64,000 nucleotides of DNA from JAITVM01 sp031551135 (GCA_031551135.1 JAVBOA010000009.1:62001-126000); one strand, 5' to 3'; numbered from the stretch's first letter, positions 24,470 through 33,677 are shown. Notes: a model not told the origin generated them from the sequence alone. Made by a program: numbers and translations.

Positions 24470-26731
24470 ATGTCGGTTCAGGAATCGATTAAGTTTAAAA
24501 TTATTCCTCAATGCGAAAGGTATTATTCCGAAGATTCGAATTGGGGAGTATATACTTTTCACACAAAAGATAAAATACCGGAATTCTTGAAAATAGTCTA
24601 CGATAACAATTTATTTAGCAATTATTCTAATGAGCAAAGCCAAGAAGCAATTAAATTAAGTTTATTAGCCGGAAATATGCAGCGTCTGCACATCGGAGCT
24701 GAATACGAAGTAACGGCTAAACTTGATTATAATGCGAAATATAAGTCATATCAATATATTCCGGATATAATTACAAGTACCGTTCCTAAATCTCAAACGC
24801 AACAGAAAATGTTTTTAGAATCAATAGTAACGCCGAATCAAGCCATTGCATTGCTTGATGAATATCCGAATTTAGTTGAAGACGTTATAAATAATGCGGA
24901 TTTAGATATAAATTTGAAAAATGTAAAAGGTATCGGAAAAATTACATGGGACAGAATAAAGAATAATATTATTGATAACTATGTGATTTCTGATATTTTG
25001 GTGCTTTTACAGCCTTTGGGCGTGAGCTACAAGATGATAAAAAAGCTGCTGATGTATGAAACTAATCCAATATTATTGAAGGAAAAATTATTAGATGATC
25101 CATACATTATGACGGAAATTAACGGCTTAGGGTTTAAAAGAGTAGATGAACTGGCAATAAAGCTTAATCCGAAGATTTTTATTTCGAAAAAAAGGCTTAT
25201 AGCTTATATAAAATATTTTTTTAAGTCGATTGGAGAATCGAGAGGTCATACTTGGGTAACATTAGATATACTCGAAAACGGCATACGGGATAATGTTTTC
25301 GAATGTATGGATATTTATAAGGATTTTATCGAATCAGAAAAACTCAAACAGTTCTTTCTTAAAATTGAATTCAACAAAGTTGGGCTAAAACAGTATTACG
25401 AAACAGAAATGGATATTCTAGAAATTTTGAAAGATTTAAATGATACGACTATAAATAAAATTGATTTACATTTTGAAGAAGGCATTAAAACAGCAGAAAA
25501 AGAATTGGGCTTTGAATTGACAGCGGAACAAAAATCCACAATCGAATCTTCATTTAAAAATAACGTTGCTATTATTACAGGTAAAGCCGGAACAGGTAAA
25601 TCTACAATCGCCAGAGCAATAGTAAAAACTTATATTGCATCGGGGCTTTCTGTGTCGCTCTGTGCTTTATCTGCAAAAGCAGCTCAAAGAATTGCGGAGG
25701 CCACGGGACATGAAGCCTCAACAATTCATAGACTGCTTGGCTCAGACGGGCATAAATTTGCATACAATTACAATAATCCATTATCTTCGGATGTGATTAT
25801 CGTTGACGAATCTTCAATGATTAATTCCGAAATATTCTATTATTTATTATCTGCAATCAAAAAAGGAAGCAGAGTTGTTTTAATTGGAGATGACAAACAG
25901 CTGCCGCCTATTGGCTATGGAAATATTTTTAGCGATTTACTCCGGATGAAAGATAAATTCAATATTATCTGGCTTACAAAAGTTTTGCGGCAGGCTGAAA
26001 AATCAGGCATTTTGTCAGATGCCAATAAGATTAGGGAAGGAATATTTCCAATTGATAATCCGTCTCAAAAAATAGTAACCGGCGAATTGCAAGATATGGT
26101 ATATATGTTTAGGACAGGGGACGACTCGAAGGATAAATTAAATGAAATTGCAGTAAATGCTTATTTAAAGGCAATTGAAGAAGAGGGTCTCGATAATGTT
26201 GTTATTATTGTGCCGAGGAAAAAAGATTGCCTGAACAGTTCCGAAAGGATAAACCAAATAATTCAAGGGCATTTGATTGAGGATAACGTGCCATTCATTA
26301 AATTTGGAACAAAAATATTCAAGGTCGGCGCAAAAGTAATTCAACGTATAAATAATTACGATAAAAATGTCTTTAACGGTGAAATCGGCTATATAGCTGA
26401 CATTTGGCAAGAGATAAAAAATGACGAAAAAGTCACATTATTTTCAATAAAATTTACTAACGGCAAAGAATTAATATACGCAAGAAACGAGATTGACCAA
26501 ATTGATTTGGCGTATGCGCTCACAGTGCATCTCGCTCAAGGCAGCGGTTTCAAGACGGTAATCTCGATTATAGATACATCACATTATATTATGCTGGATA
26601 CTTGTTTATTATATACAGCAATAACAAGAGCTAAAGAACGTTGTTTGCTTCTTGCCGAACCTGAAGCTTTTAAGAAGGCTATGTCAACAAATAATAATAT
26701 TTCAAGACAGACTTGGTTAAGAAGTAAATGA
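24470..26731 (+). CDS. RecD2-like superfamily 1 helicase
   Basis: A 753-residue protein with an N-terminal OB-like/helix-hairpin-helix region (LKNVKGIGKITWDRI, ITEINGLGFKRVDEL) and a C-terminal SF1B core: Walker A GKAGTGKSTIARA, Walker B DVIIVDESSMI, GDDKQLPP (motif III), and VHLAQGSGF / LLYTAITRAKE (motifs V-VI). RecD2 unwinds DNA 5'-3' and acts in repair and replication restart. The start is odd: AGGAGG directly abuts the ATG, so translation may rely on coupling to dnaE or on an unidentified start. Confidence 0.9.
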   Translation: MSVQESIKFKIIPQCERYYSEDSNWGVYTFHTKDKIPEFLKIVYDNNLFSNYSNEQSQEAIKLSLLAGNMQRLHIGAEYEVTAKLDYNAKYKSYQYIPDIITSTVPKSQTQQKMFLESIVTPNQAIALLDEYPNLVEDVINNADLDINLKNVKGIGKITWDRIKNNIIDNYVISDILVLLQPLGVSYKMIKKLLMYETNPILLKEKLLDDPYIMTEINGLGFKRVDELAIKLNPKIFISKKRLIAYIKYFFKSIGESRGHTWVTLDILENGIRDNVFECMDIYKDFIESEKLKQFFLKIEFNKVGLKQYYETEMDILEILKDLNDTTINKIDLHFEEGIKTAEKELGFELTAEQKSTIESSFKNNVAIITGKAGTGKSTIARAIVKTYIASGLSVSLCALSAKAAQRIAEATGHEASTIHRLLGSDGHKFAYNYNNPLSSDVIIVDESSMINSEIFYYLLSAIKKGSRVVLIGDDKQLPPIGYGNIFSDLLRMKDKFNIIWLTKVLRQAEKSGILSDANKIREGIFPIDNPSQKIVTGELQDMVYMFRTGDDSKDKLNEIAVNAYLKAIEEEGLDNVVIIVPRKKDCLNSSERINQIIQGHLIEDNVPFIKFGTKIFKVGAKVIQRINNYDKNVFNGEIGYIADIWQEIKNDEKVTLFSIKFTNGKELIYARNEIDQIDLAYALTVHLAQGSGFKTVISIIDTSHYIMLDTCLLYTAITRAKERCLLLAEPEAFKKAMSTNNNISRQTWLRSK

Positions 26732-26802
26732 GTTAATAAATTCTTTTCTTGCACAAACACATGATTTATATTTTACTCGGAGTTTCTGCAGAAATAGAAA
26801 TA

Positions 26803-26839
26803 GCGTGCGCACGCCTCCAGACGTGGAGGTATTTTTTTG
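26803..26839 (+). promoter_or_regulatory. Ribosome-site hairpin before the cytosine methyltransferase
   Basis: A 12-bp palindrome GCGTGCGCACGC (26803-26814) is followed by CCTCCA-GACG-TGGAGG (26814-26829). The 3' arm contains the GGAGG ribosome site for the TTG start at 26837, and a T7 run follows. The hairpin can therefore hide the ribosome site or act as a terminator. Confidence 0.65.
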
Positions 26840-28687
26840 AATGTATTAAGCTTGTTTGATGGTATGTCTTGTGGACATATAGCTCTGGATAGAGCCGGAA
26901 TAAATGTTGAAAATTATTTTGCTAGTGAAATTAAAGAAAAAGCGATAGCTGTAACTAAATTCAATTATCCCGATACGATTCAATTAGGGGATGTTACAAA
27001 AATTGAAACTTCGGATTTGCCGAAAATTGATTTAATGATTGGAGGCAGCCCTTGTTTTACGGCAGGTACGAAGATTTTTACAAAGGACGGCTATAAAAAT
27101 ATAGAAGATATAAATAAAAATGACTATGTTCTGACGCACAAAAATAGATTCAAGAAAGTCATTGATTTTGGGTACTCGATAGACAAAGAAGTTTTTACTC
27201 TGAAGGCGAGTGGCATTTTACTGCTTGAAGTAACCGGAAATCATCCCTTTTATGCACGGACTATGAGTAGAAAATGGAACAGTCAAAATAATAAATATGA
27301 AAGAATATTTTCTGAACCTTATTGGAAAAACGCAGAAGATTTAGATACTAATGATTTTATTGCTGTTAATATTTTGCCTGAACCTAATAGAAACGATTTT
27401 AATCTAACCGCCGACGAGTGCTGGCTACTTGGCAGATATTTAGCAGACGGGCATTTAAGAAACGATAAGCGCAAAAACAGAAAAAATAGTTTCTATTATA
27501 GTGTTATTTATTCGGTTGGAAATGATAAAGTAGAGGACTTCAAAAAAAGAATTTCTGAATATCACCTAACATGCTATCCTCACTCAGATTCATGTCATAG
27601 AATTTGCGTAAACTCTGAGAAGCTTGTCAAGTTTATCAAAAAACAAGGTTTCGGAGAAGGTGCACAAAACAAAAGAATACCTTATTTTATTTATGAACTT
27701 CCGAATAATTTAGCTGAAGAATTTTTGAACGGCTATTTGACGGGTGATGGGTACAAAGATAAAAATAATAGATTCTATGCGTCGTCAGTGAGTAAAGAAT
27801 TGATTTTGGGCATAAATTTATTAGTCACGAAATTATACAAAACACCGTCCAATAATTATGTTTTAAATCCTCCAAAAACAAAGCTTTTAGAGGGCAGATT
27901 AGTAAATCAAAATACGGTGTATTCAACGGCTTTCTATAAAATAAGCCAAAAGCAAAATCATGCGGTAAAGATTGGAGACTGCATGTTCTATCCTTTTAGA
28001 AGCTTGGAATTAAAGGGACATGACACAGTTTACAATATATCGGTTGAAGATGATGAAAGCTATACGGCTAATAACGCCATTGTGCATAATTGTCAGGATT
28101 TAAGTATCGGAATGAACAATCGAAAGGGTCTTCAAGGAAACAAGTCAATTTTATTCTGGGAATACATACGCATTTTAAAAGAAATAAAGCCAAAGTATTT
28201 TTTGCTCGAGAATGTCGCAAGCATGGATGCTGAAAATAGAAATATTATATCCAAAACACTTGGCGTTGAGCCGATTAGAATAAATTCGTCGCTTGTTTCG
28301 GCGCAATTGCGAGACCGTTTGTATTGGTCAAATATTCCGAATATTAAGCCGCCGGAGGACAAAGGAATCTTGCTTCAGGACATTCTTGAAAGCGGATATA
28401 CAGACAGAAAAAAGGCGAGAGCTCTACTTGTCAGCGATAGCAGACCATTAAAAAGCAAAGATAAAATGTGGCATAGATATAAAAATACGGGCTTTACCAC
28501 TATTGTTTACGAAAGCAAGGATATGGATATAGCGAATATTCGTTATTTTACGCAAATCGAGCTTGAGCGTTTGCAAACTGTACCGGTTGGCTATACACAA
28601 ATATTAAAGCGTGATGAAGCGGCTGATGTTTTGGGAGACGGCTGGACCGTTGATGTGATTGCTCATATTTTCAAACATATAGTTTAG
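26837..28687 (+). CDS. DNA cytosine-C5 methyltransferase precursor with intein
   Basis: The 616-residue precursor starts at TTG 26837 (MNVLSLFDGMSCGHIALDRAG, motif I FDGxxxG). The catalytic motif GGSPC is interrupted after SP by an intein (residues 73-418), and resumes as CQDLSIGMNNRKGLQG. Downstream are ENVASM (motif VI ENV), RDRLYW (motif VIII-like QRxR), and the C-terminal motif X (DVLGDGWTVDVIAHIF). After splicing the enzyme has 270 residues. It methylates C5 of cytosine in an unknown site, probably to protect the element from restriction. The unspliced form lacks the active-site loop. Confidence 0.93.
   Translation: MNVLSLFDGMSCGHIALDRAGINVENYFASEIKEKAIAVTKFNYPDTIQLGDVTKIETSDLPKIDLMIGGSPCFTAGTKIFTKDGYKNIEDINKNDYVLTHKNRFKKVIDFGYSIDKEVFTLKASGILLLEVTGNHPFYARTMSRKWNSQNNKYERIFSEPYWKNAEDLDTNDFIAVNILPEPNRNDFNLTADECWLLGRYLADGHLRNDKRKNRKNSFYYSVIYSVGNDKVEDFKKRISEYHLTCYPHSDSCHRICVNSEKLVKFIKKQGFGEGAQNKRIPYFIYELPNNLAEEFLNGYLTGDGYKDKNNRFYASSVSKELILGINLLVTKLYKTPSNNYVLNPPKTKLLEGRLVNQNTVYSTAFYKISQKQNHAVKIGDCMFYPFRSLELKGHDTVYNISVEDDESYTANNAIVHNCQDLSIGMNNRKGLQGNKSILFWEYIRILKEIKPKYFLLENVASMDAENRNIISKTLGVEPIRINSSLVSAQLRDRLYWSNIPNIKPPEDKGILLQDILESGYTDRKKARALLVSDSRPLKSKDKMWHRYKNTGFTTIVYESKDMDIANIRYFTQIELERLQTVPVGYTQILKRDEAADVLGDGWTVDVIAHIFKHIV
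27053..28090 (+). other. Intein with LAGLIDADG homing endonuclease
   Basis: The 346-residue insertion begins with Cys (CFTAGTKIFTKDGYK, block A), has VTGNHPFYAR (block B TxxH) and ends with VEDDESYTANNAIVHN followed by Cys+1 (blocks F and G). The two LAGLIDADG-like helices are CWLLGRYLADGHL and FLNGYLTGDGYKD, with the expected acidic residues. Cys1, His-Asn at the C end and Cys+1 are all present, so splicing competence is expected. It sits between Pro and Cys of the methyltransferase PC motif. Confidence 0.93.
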
Positions 28688-28708
28688 AAATTTTATAGGG
28701 GGAAGTTT

Positions 28709-29287
28709 GTGAGTTCTACAAACAGAAGTGATGCAAGAAAAAATCATAAGTTTGATTACTATGTTACACCGATTGCCGAAATAGAAACATTTATTAATTT
28801 TATACATAAAATTGTACCGAATATTTTTACAGGTAAAATTCTTGATTCCTGTGCCGGCGGCGACAACGCACATGCAATGAGCTATCCGACTGTAATCAAT
28901 AAAATTTTTCCTCAGCTGCAAGTAGATACAGTGGATATCAGAGATGACAGCCTTGCTGAAATAAAAATGGATTATTTGAATTTCGATTGTACTAACCGTT
29001 ATAACACAATTATAACAAATCCGCCTTTCAATAATTCGCTTGAAATCATTAAAAAGGCGATCGAAGATGTCAGGAAATTTGGATTTGTCATTATGCTTCA
29101 AAGGCTTAATTTCATGGGAAGTAAGTCCAGAAAAGCATTTTGGGAAGAAAATATGCCAAAATACATAGTGGTTCACCACAAACGAATGAGTTTTACTGAT
29201 AATGGAGGAACGGATTCTATTGAGTACGCTCATTATATCTGGCAAAAAGGTGTGAAAGTTACGAGTAGTCAATTGTATATAATTTGA
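28709..29287 (+). CDS. DNA N6-adenine methyltransferase-like protein
   Basis: A 192-residue protein starting with GTG after AGGGGGAAG. It has ILDSCAGGDNAHAMSYP (SAM-binding motif I) and IITNPPFNNS (catalytic NPPF), placing it with class I DNA amino-methyltransferases. It is shorter than restriction-linked enzymes and has no restriction partner nearby. It probably modifies element DNA together with the cytosine methyltransferase. Confidence 0.8.
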   Translation: MSSTNRSDARKNHKFDYYVTPIAEIETFINFIHKIVPNIFTGKILDSCAGGDNAHAMSYPTVINKIFPQLQVDTVDIRDDSLAEIKMDYLNFDCTNRYNTIITNPPFNNSLEIIKKAIEDVRKFGFVIMLQRLNFMGSKSRKAFWEENMPKYIVVHHKRMSFTDNGGTDSIEYAHYIWQKGVKVTSSQLYII

Positions 29288-29323
29288 TAAAACGATTGCT
29301 CAAAATAAATGATGGAGGAATTT

Positions 29324-30325
29324 ATGATTACAAAAAACGCACAGCAATTACTTGAAAAGGGATATTTTCAAGATGGAGAAAAAACTTGGTCTGATATAGC
29401 GAAAAGGGTTGGGAACGCTATAGCTCAAGCGGAAGTAAATGACACTTTGAAAAAAATATATTCAGAAAAATTTTCAGATATTATTGAGAAAATGGACTTT
29501 ATTCCGAGTACGCCTTGCTTAATAAACGCAGGTACAAACTCACAGCAATTATCATCTTGTTTTATAATAGATGTAAAAGATAATATAGAATCCATTTATG
29601 AAGCTAAATCCAAAATGGCAAAGATATTTCAAAAAAACGGCGGGGTGGGCTTGAATATAAGTGCGCTAAGACCGGAAGGTGCAGATGTTGAAACCTCAAA
29701 AGGAAAATCCTGTGGTACAATCGGTTTTATGGAAGAATTTGATTTAACTGCGGATGTTGTTACAAGAAATAATTTGAGGAAAGGTGCGATAAAGGTTGAT
29801 TTATCGGACTTTCATCCTGATATTTTGAAATTTATTAAATGCAAGGATGACACAAGCAAGTTTCAAAGAATGAATATTTCGGTTGCGCTTTCAGATAAAT
29901 TTATGAGAGCTTTTGAAGAAGACGAAAATTGGAATTTGGAATTCCCAGATTACAGTAAATTCAAGAATATTTATGACAATGAGTGGAATGGTGATATTGA
30001 CGATTGGAAAGAGAAGGGCTATCCGACAAAAATCTATCAAACGATTAAAGCTCGAGAATTATACCGCTTAATTATGGAACACGCTTGGAAGACCGGAGAG
30101 CCCGGAGTTTGCTTTTTGGATAATATGAACAAAGACAACCCGAATCCGCAACTGGGAAAGACAATCGCTTCTAATCCATGCTCCGAATTCGTTTCCATTC
30201 CTTATAATTCTTGCAATCTCGGAAGCATTAATTTATCCAATATGATTTCAGAGAAAAGTGGGATTTTAAATACAAAAAAGCTGAAAGAGACCGTCAGATT
30301 AGCAGTTAGGTTTTGGATAATATGA
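29324..30325 (+). CDS. nrdJ: Ribonucleotide reductase class II, N-terminal part (frameshifted)
   Basis: 333 codons, start ATG 29324 after GGAGG. It carries STPCLINAGT, SSCFIIDV, GGVGLNIS, NPCSE (active-site region) and NSCNLGSINL, the order of adenosylcobalamin-dependent NrdJ. The frame is lost at the T4 run at 30311-30314: VRLAVRF continues as WII-stop, whereas the -1 frame reads on as LDNMITVNKLP, exactly the expected continuation. One missing T accounts for it. Either a real inactivating mutation, a sequence error or recoding. Confidence 0.85.
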   Translation: MITKNAQQLLEKGYFQDGEKTWSDIAKRVGNAIAQAEVNDTLKKIYSEKFSDIIEKMDFIPSTPCLINAGTNSQQLSSCFIIDVKDNIESIYEAKSKMAKIFQKNGGVGLNISALRPEGADVETSKGKSCGTIGFMEEFDLTADVVTRNNLRKGAIKVDLSDFHPDILKFIKCKDDTSKFQRMNISVALSDKFMRAFEEDENWNLEFPDYSKFKNIYDNEWNGDIDDWKEKGYPTKIYQTIKARELYRLIMEHAWKTGEPGVCFLDNMNKDNPNPQLGKTIASNPCSEFVSIPYNSCNLGSINLSNMISEKSGILNTKKLKETVRLAVRFWII

Positions 30326-31656
30326 TAACGGTGAATAAACTTCCGCTTGAACAAATAAGCGGAGTAACAAAGTCGATAAGATCAATCGGTTTAGGCACGA
30401 TGGGTTTTGCGGATGCACTTTATAAGCTGAAAATACCATACGGAAGCGAAAGTTGCACTGTTTTCATTAATTGTCTTTACAATATAATAAGAGAAACAGC
30501 GGTTGAAACCTCGATGGAATTAGCTTTAGAAAAAGGGACTTATGACAAATGGAAAAAGTCTATCTGGGCAAAATATAATATTATGATAAGAAATTCCAAT
30601 CTGATCAGCATTGCGCCAAATGGAAGCATTTCATTTATAGCAAACACCTCAGGCGGATTAGAGCCGAACTTTGCTCTTGTATATTCTAGAAGAATGAACG
30701 ACGGAACTTTATTTTATATGATAAATCCTGTATTCGAAAAATATTTAAAAGAGAATAATTTATACTCTAAAAATTTATTGCAAAAAATTGCAGATAACAA
30801 TGGCAGTTGCCAAGGAATTAATGAAATTCCTATCAAAGACCAGAAAGTTTTTCTTGTTTCAACAGACTTGACTCCTGAGCAACATTTAGATGTTTTAACA
30901 GAAATCCAAAGATATGTCGACCTTGCGTGTTCGAAAACTATTAACTTGCCACATGATGCAAAAATAGAAGATATAGAAGATATTTATTTTAAAGCTTGGA
31001 AATATGGCGTTAAAGGAATAACCGTTTATAGAGACGGCTCAAGAGAAAATCAAACTTTATCGGTTAAACGTGAAAAGAATAGGGTTGAGAGTGATTTTGA
31101 CATCGGAAAAGAAAAAGTTATCTTCGATTCAATCGAACCTGTATCGAAAGATGATTTGGGCGAAACGTACGGTATCAACGCAAAAAAATATGTTGCCTGC
31201 GGAAAATTATATCCTAATGTCTGCCGTGATTCGGATGGGAATTTAGTTGAAGTTTTTATAAACACTGGGAAGAGAGGAGTGTGCCAAAGTAATATAAATG
31301 CGATAAGCCGATTGATTTCGATGAGTCTTAGAGCCGGTATTAAAGTCGAAGAAATTATCGATCAGTTAAAAGGTACAATCTGCCCCGCATGCACAAAGGC
31401 TTCTACAAAAGGTGAAAAATTATCCGGATTAAGTTGCGCAGATGTTATTGGAAGGGCTTTAGAAGATGCATATAATAAGGAAGAAATTATTATCAAGAGA
31501 AATTTTTTGAATGATTCAGTTTGTAAAATTGAAAATGTTGCGGAATTCAAATGCGATAAATCAAATTTATCTCTTTGTCCTGATTGCGGTAAATTATCAA
31601 TCAAAAGTGAAGGGGCGTGCGTTAGTTGTATTGAATGTGGTTGGAGTAAATGTTGA
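30313..31656 (+). CDS. nrdJ: Ribonucleotide reductase class II, C-terminal part (frameshifted)
   Basis: 447 codons in the -1 frame relative to the upstream part, beginning LDNMITVNKLP. It contains SIGLGTMGFADAL, ISIAPNGSISFIANTSGG, DLACSKTINLPHDA, and GVKGITVYRDGS, all NrdJ core, then a TSCPD domain (GVCQSNINAISRLISMSLRAG ... CPACTKA) and a C-terminal zinc ribbon with two CxxC pairs ending GWSKC, the redox tail. It has no ribosome site of its own, so it is not a separate gene. The enzyme would supply dNTPs for the element's replisome. Confidence 0.85.
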   Translation: MDNMITVNKLPLEQISGVTKSIRSIGLGTMGFADALYKLKIPYGSESCTVFINCLYNIIRETAVETSMELALEKGTYDKWKKSIWAKYNIMIRNSNLISIAPNGSISFIANTSGGLEPNFALVYSRRMNDGTLFYMINPVFEKYLKENNLYSKNLLQKIADNNGSCQGINEIPIKDQKVFLVSTDLTPEQHLDVLTEIQRYVDLACSKTINLPHDAKIEDIEDIYFKAWKYGVKGITVYRDGSRENQTLSVKREKNRVESDFDIGKEKVIFDSIEPVSKDDLGETYGINAKKYVACGKLYPNVCRDSDGNLVEVFINTGKRGVCQSNINAISRLISMSLRAGIKVEEIIDQLKGTICPACTKASTKGEKLSGLSCADVIGRALEDAYNKEEIIIKRNFLNDSVCKIENVAEFKCDKSNLSLCPDCGKLSIKSEGACVSCIECGWSKC

Positions 31657-31705
31657 AATTATTTCATAGAATAGTAAACAAATACAAATAATTAGGGGAA
31701 CATTT

Positions 31706-32095
31706 ATGAATAGAGAATGGAATATGGTCAAGGACTTTCACAAAGCTTTTAATCATCCGGTATCGGATAAACCGAAAATGCTCGGTTATGACAGGATAAG
31801 TCGCAGAGTAAATTGGATGTGGGAAGAAATTGATGAGTTTATTGCCGCTAAAACTATAGAAGAACAAGCAGATGCAATGATTGATTTGATTTATTTTGCA
31901 CTCGGTACGCTTGTTGAAATGGGCGTAGAACCTGAGAATTTATTTCAAATAGTTCAAAAAGCCAATATGTCAAAATTATGGGATGACGGCAAGCCGCATT
32001 TTAAAGAAGACGGCAAAGTTATGAAGCCTGCGACATGGGTAGACCCTGAGCCGTTATTAATAAAAGAAATTCAAAGGCAAATTGATAAGGTGTGA
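31706..32095 (+). CDS. MazG-like nucleotide pyrophosphohydrolase
   Basis: A 129-residue protein with WEEIDEFIAAKTIEEQADAMIDLIYFALGTLVEMG, the E-x3-E ... D-x2-D metal-binding helices of the all-alpha NTP pyrophosphatase fold, and KANMSKLWDDGKPHFKEDGKVMKP, found in phage members that act near HAD or dUTPase functions. It hydrolyses NTPs or dNTPs to monophosphates. It follows nrdJ, consistent with nucleotide-pool control. Confidence 0.8.
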   Translation: MNREWNMVKDFHKAFNHPVSDKPKMLGYDRISRRVNWMWEEIDEFIAAKTIEEQADAMIDLIYFALGTLVEMGVEPENLFQIVQKANMSKLWDDGKPHFKEDGKVMKPATWVDPEPLLIKEIQRQIDKV

Positions 32096-32100
32096 TGCTG

Positions 32101-32352
32101 ATGTATATATGTTTGGATTGCAGTAATTTGTTCAATAATGCGGTAAAATTTATAGAGAAGCATGGTTTTGACTCACCGCCATATGAAGAATATCATGCTT
32201 GCCCGGAATGTGGCGGGGCTTATTGCGAAGCTTATACTTGTTCTGTTTGCGAAGATTATATTTTAGGTGACTACATAAAAACAGAAATGGGCGATAGAAT
32301 TTGTAATAATTGTTATATGGAATATCGATTTGGAGAGGAAAAGTTTGAATGA
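32101..32352 (+). CDS. Small zinc-finger protein
   Basis: An 83-residue protein starting at ATG 32101 after AAGGTGTG, 5 bases after the previous stop. Three CxxC knuckles (CLDC, CPECGGAYC, CSVC, CNNC) suggest two zinc sites. Function unknown; last gene of the long rightward operon. Confidence 0.65.
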   Translation: MYICLDCSNLFNNAVKFIEKHGFDSPPYEEYHACPECGGAYCEAYTCSVCEDYILGDYIKTEMGDRICNNCYMEYRFGEEKFE

Positions 32353-32387
32353 AATTGAAGGTCGATCGAAAATCGATTGTTCGTTAA

Positions 32388-32445
32388 AAAAGTTTTACGG
32401 TTATAACCATAAAAACTTGTTGATAATTATATTATGGTATATACT
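32388..32445 (+). promoter_or_regulatory. Promoter with overlapping inverted repeat for the DUF4143 gene
   Basis: TTGTTG (32417-32422), 17-bp spacer, TATACT (32440-32445). An inverted repeat AAGTTTT (32390-32396) / AAAACTT (32412-32418) with an inner GGTTATAACC palindrome (32399-32408) overlaps the -35 element, a likely operator. This promoter sets the two ATPase genes apart from the replication operon. Confidence 0.6.
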
Positions 32446-32462
32446 GTAAACGAGGTGATTTT

Positions 32463-33677
32463 ATGATTAAAAGAGAGCTATATCTAAAACAAATTCGCCC
32501 ATTCATTGGTAACGACTTGATTAAAGTCATAACAGGGATTCGCAGAAGCGGTAAATCCTCTATCTTGATGATGCTTAAAGATGAGCTCGTCGAACGTGGT
32601 GAATCTGATGAAAATATTATTTACGTGAATTTTGAATCTATGCAGTTTGATTATATAACCCATGCTAAAGAATTATATGAATTTATTAAAAATAAGATCA
32701 TTAATGATAAAAAATATTTTATTCTGCTTGACGAAATTCAAGAGGTTGACGCATGGGAAAAGGCTATAAATTCATTTATGGTTGACTTTAACGTAGATAT
32801 ATATATTACAGGTTCAAATTCGAAACTCCTATCGTCCGAACTGGCGACTTATATAGCAGGGCGTTATATTGAATTTAATATTACTCCACTGTCTTTCTCG
32901 GAATGCTTGCAATTCAATGAAGCAAGAGGCGAACAAGTAGAGCAAAATCAAAGTACTATGTTGGATAGATATGTCCGTTTAGGCGGCTTTCCGGTACTGC
33001 ATACACGTGATTATTCCTATGAAGATGCTTATAAAATTATAAACGACATATACTCATCTGCAATTTTGCGAGACGTTGTAGAAAGAAACAGTATTCGTAA
33101 TGTGAATCTGCTTGAAAAAGTAGTCAAGTTTGTATTCGAAAATACGGGTAATATTTTTTCAGCTAAAAAGGTAGCGGACTATTTCAAAAGTCAGCAACGT
33201 TCTATGAATATTGAAACCGTATACAATCATCTGAACAGCTTGGAATCTGCTTTTATAATTTACCGTGTTCAGCGTTATGATTTAAAGGGTAAGGAATTGC
33301 TGAAAACCAATGAAAAGTACTTTTTAGGCGATCAAGGTCTAAAATATGCGGTATTGGGGTATAAAGACAGAGATATATCAGGTGTGCTCGAAAACATTGT
33401 GTTTCTCGAACTCAAACGCAGAGGATATAAAGTGTATGTAGGAAAACTCGATGACAAGGAAATTGACTTTATAGCCGAAAGACGTGAGGAAAAGCTTTAT
33501 GTTCAAGTTTGCTATAAGTTAAATGAGCAATCGACTATTGATAGAGAATTTGAGCCGTTATTAGCAATAAAAGATCATTATCCTAAATATGTTGTATCTA
33601 TGGATGATTTTTGGCTTGATAACATCGATGGAGTAAAACACATGAATTTATTGGATTTCTTGTTGGAGCGGAAGTAA
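32463..33677 (+). CDS. AAA_14/DUF4143 ATPase 1
   Basis: A 404-residue protein with Walker A TGIRRSGKSSIL, Walker B YFILLDEIQEV, YITGSNSKLLSSELATYIAGRY (sensor region) and a C-terminal DUF4143 nuclease-like domain (LENIVFLELKRRGYKVYVGKLDDKEIDFIAERREEKLYVQV) with the E ... D-x-n ExK layout of PD-(D/E)xK folds. These proteins are common in anaerobes; their role is not established, and defence has been suggested. Start ATG 32463 after GAGGTG. Confidence 0.85.
   Translation: MIKRELYLKQIRPFIGNDLIKVITGIRRSGKSSILMMLKDELVERGESDENIIYVNFESMQFDYITHAKELYEFIKNKIINDKKYFILLDEIQEVDAWEKAINSFMVDFNVDIYITGSNSKLLSSELATYIAGRYIEFNITPLSFSECLQFNEARGEQVEQNQSTMLDRYVRLGGFPVLHTRDYSYEDAYKIINDIYSSAILRDVVERNSIRNVNLLEKVVKFVFENTGNIFSAKKVADYFKSQQRSMNIETVYNHLNSLESAFIIYRVQRYDLKGKELLKTNEKYFLGDQGLKYAVLGYKDRDISGVLENIVFLELKRRGYKVYVGKLDDKEIDFIAERREEKLYVQVCYKLNEQSTIDREFEPLLAIKDHYPKYVVSMDDFWLDNIDGVKHMNLLDFLLERK

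Noticed and set aside
32605..32625. Further CTGATGA words that might be hammerhead cores
   Set aside because: Found inside coding regions here and elsewhere (for example near 53081) without the GAAA and pairing partners.
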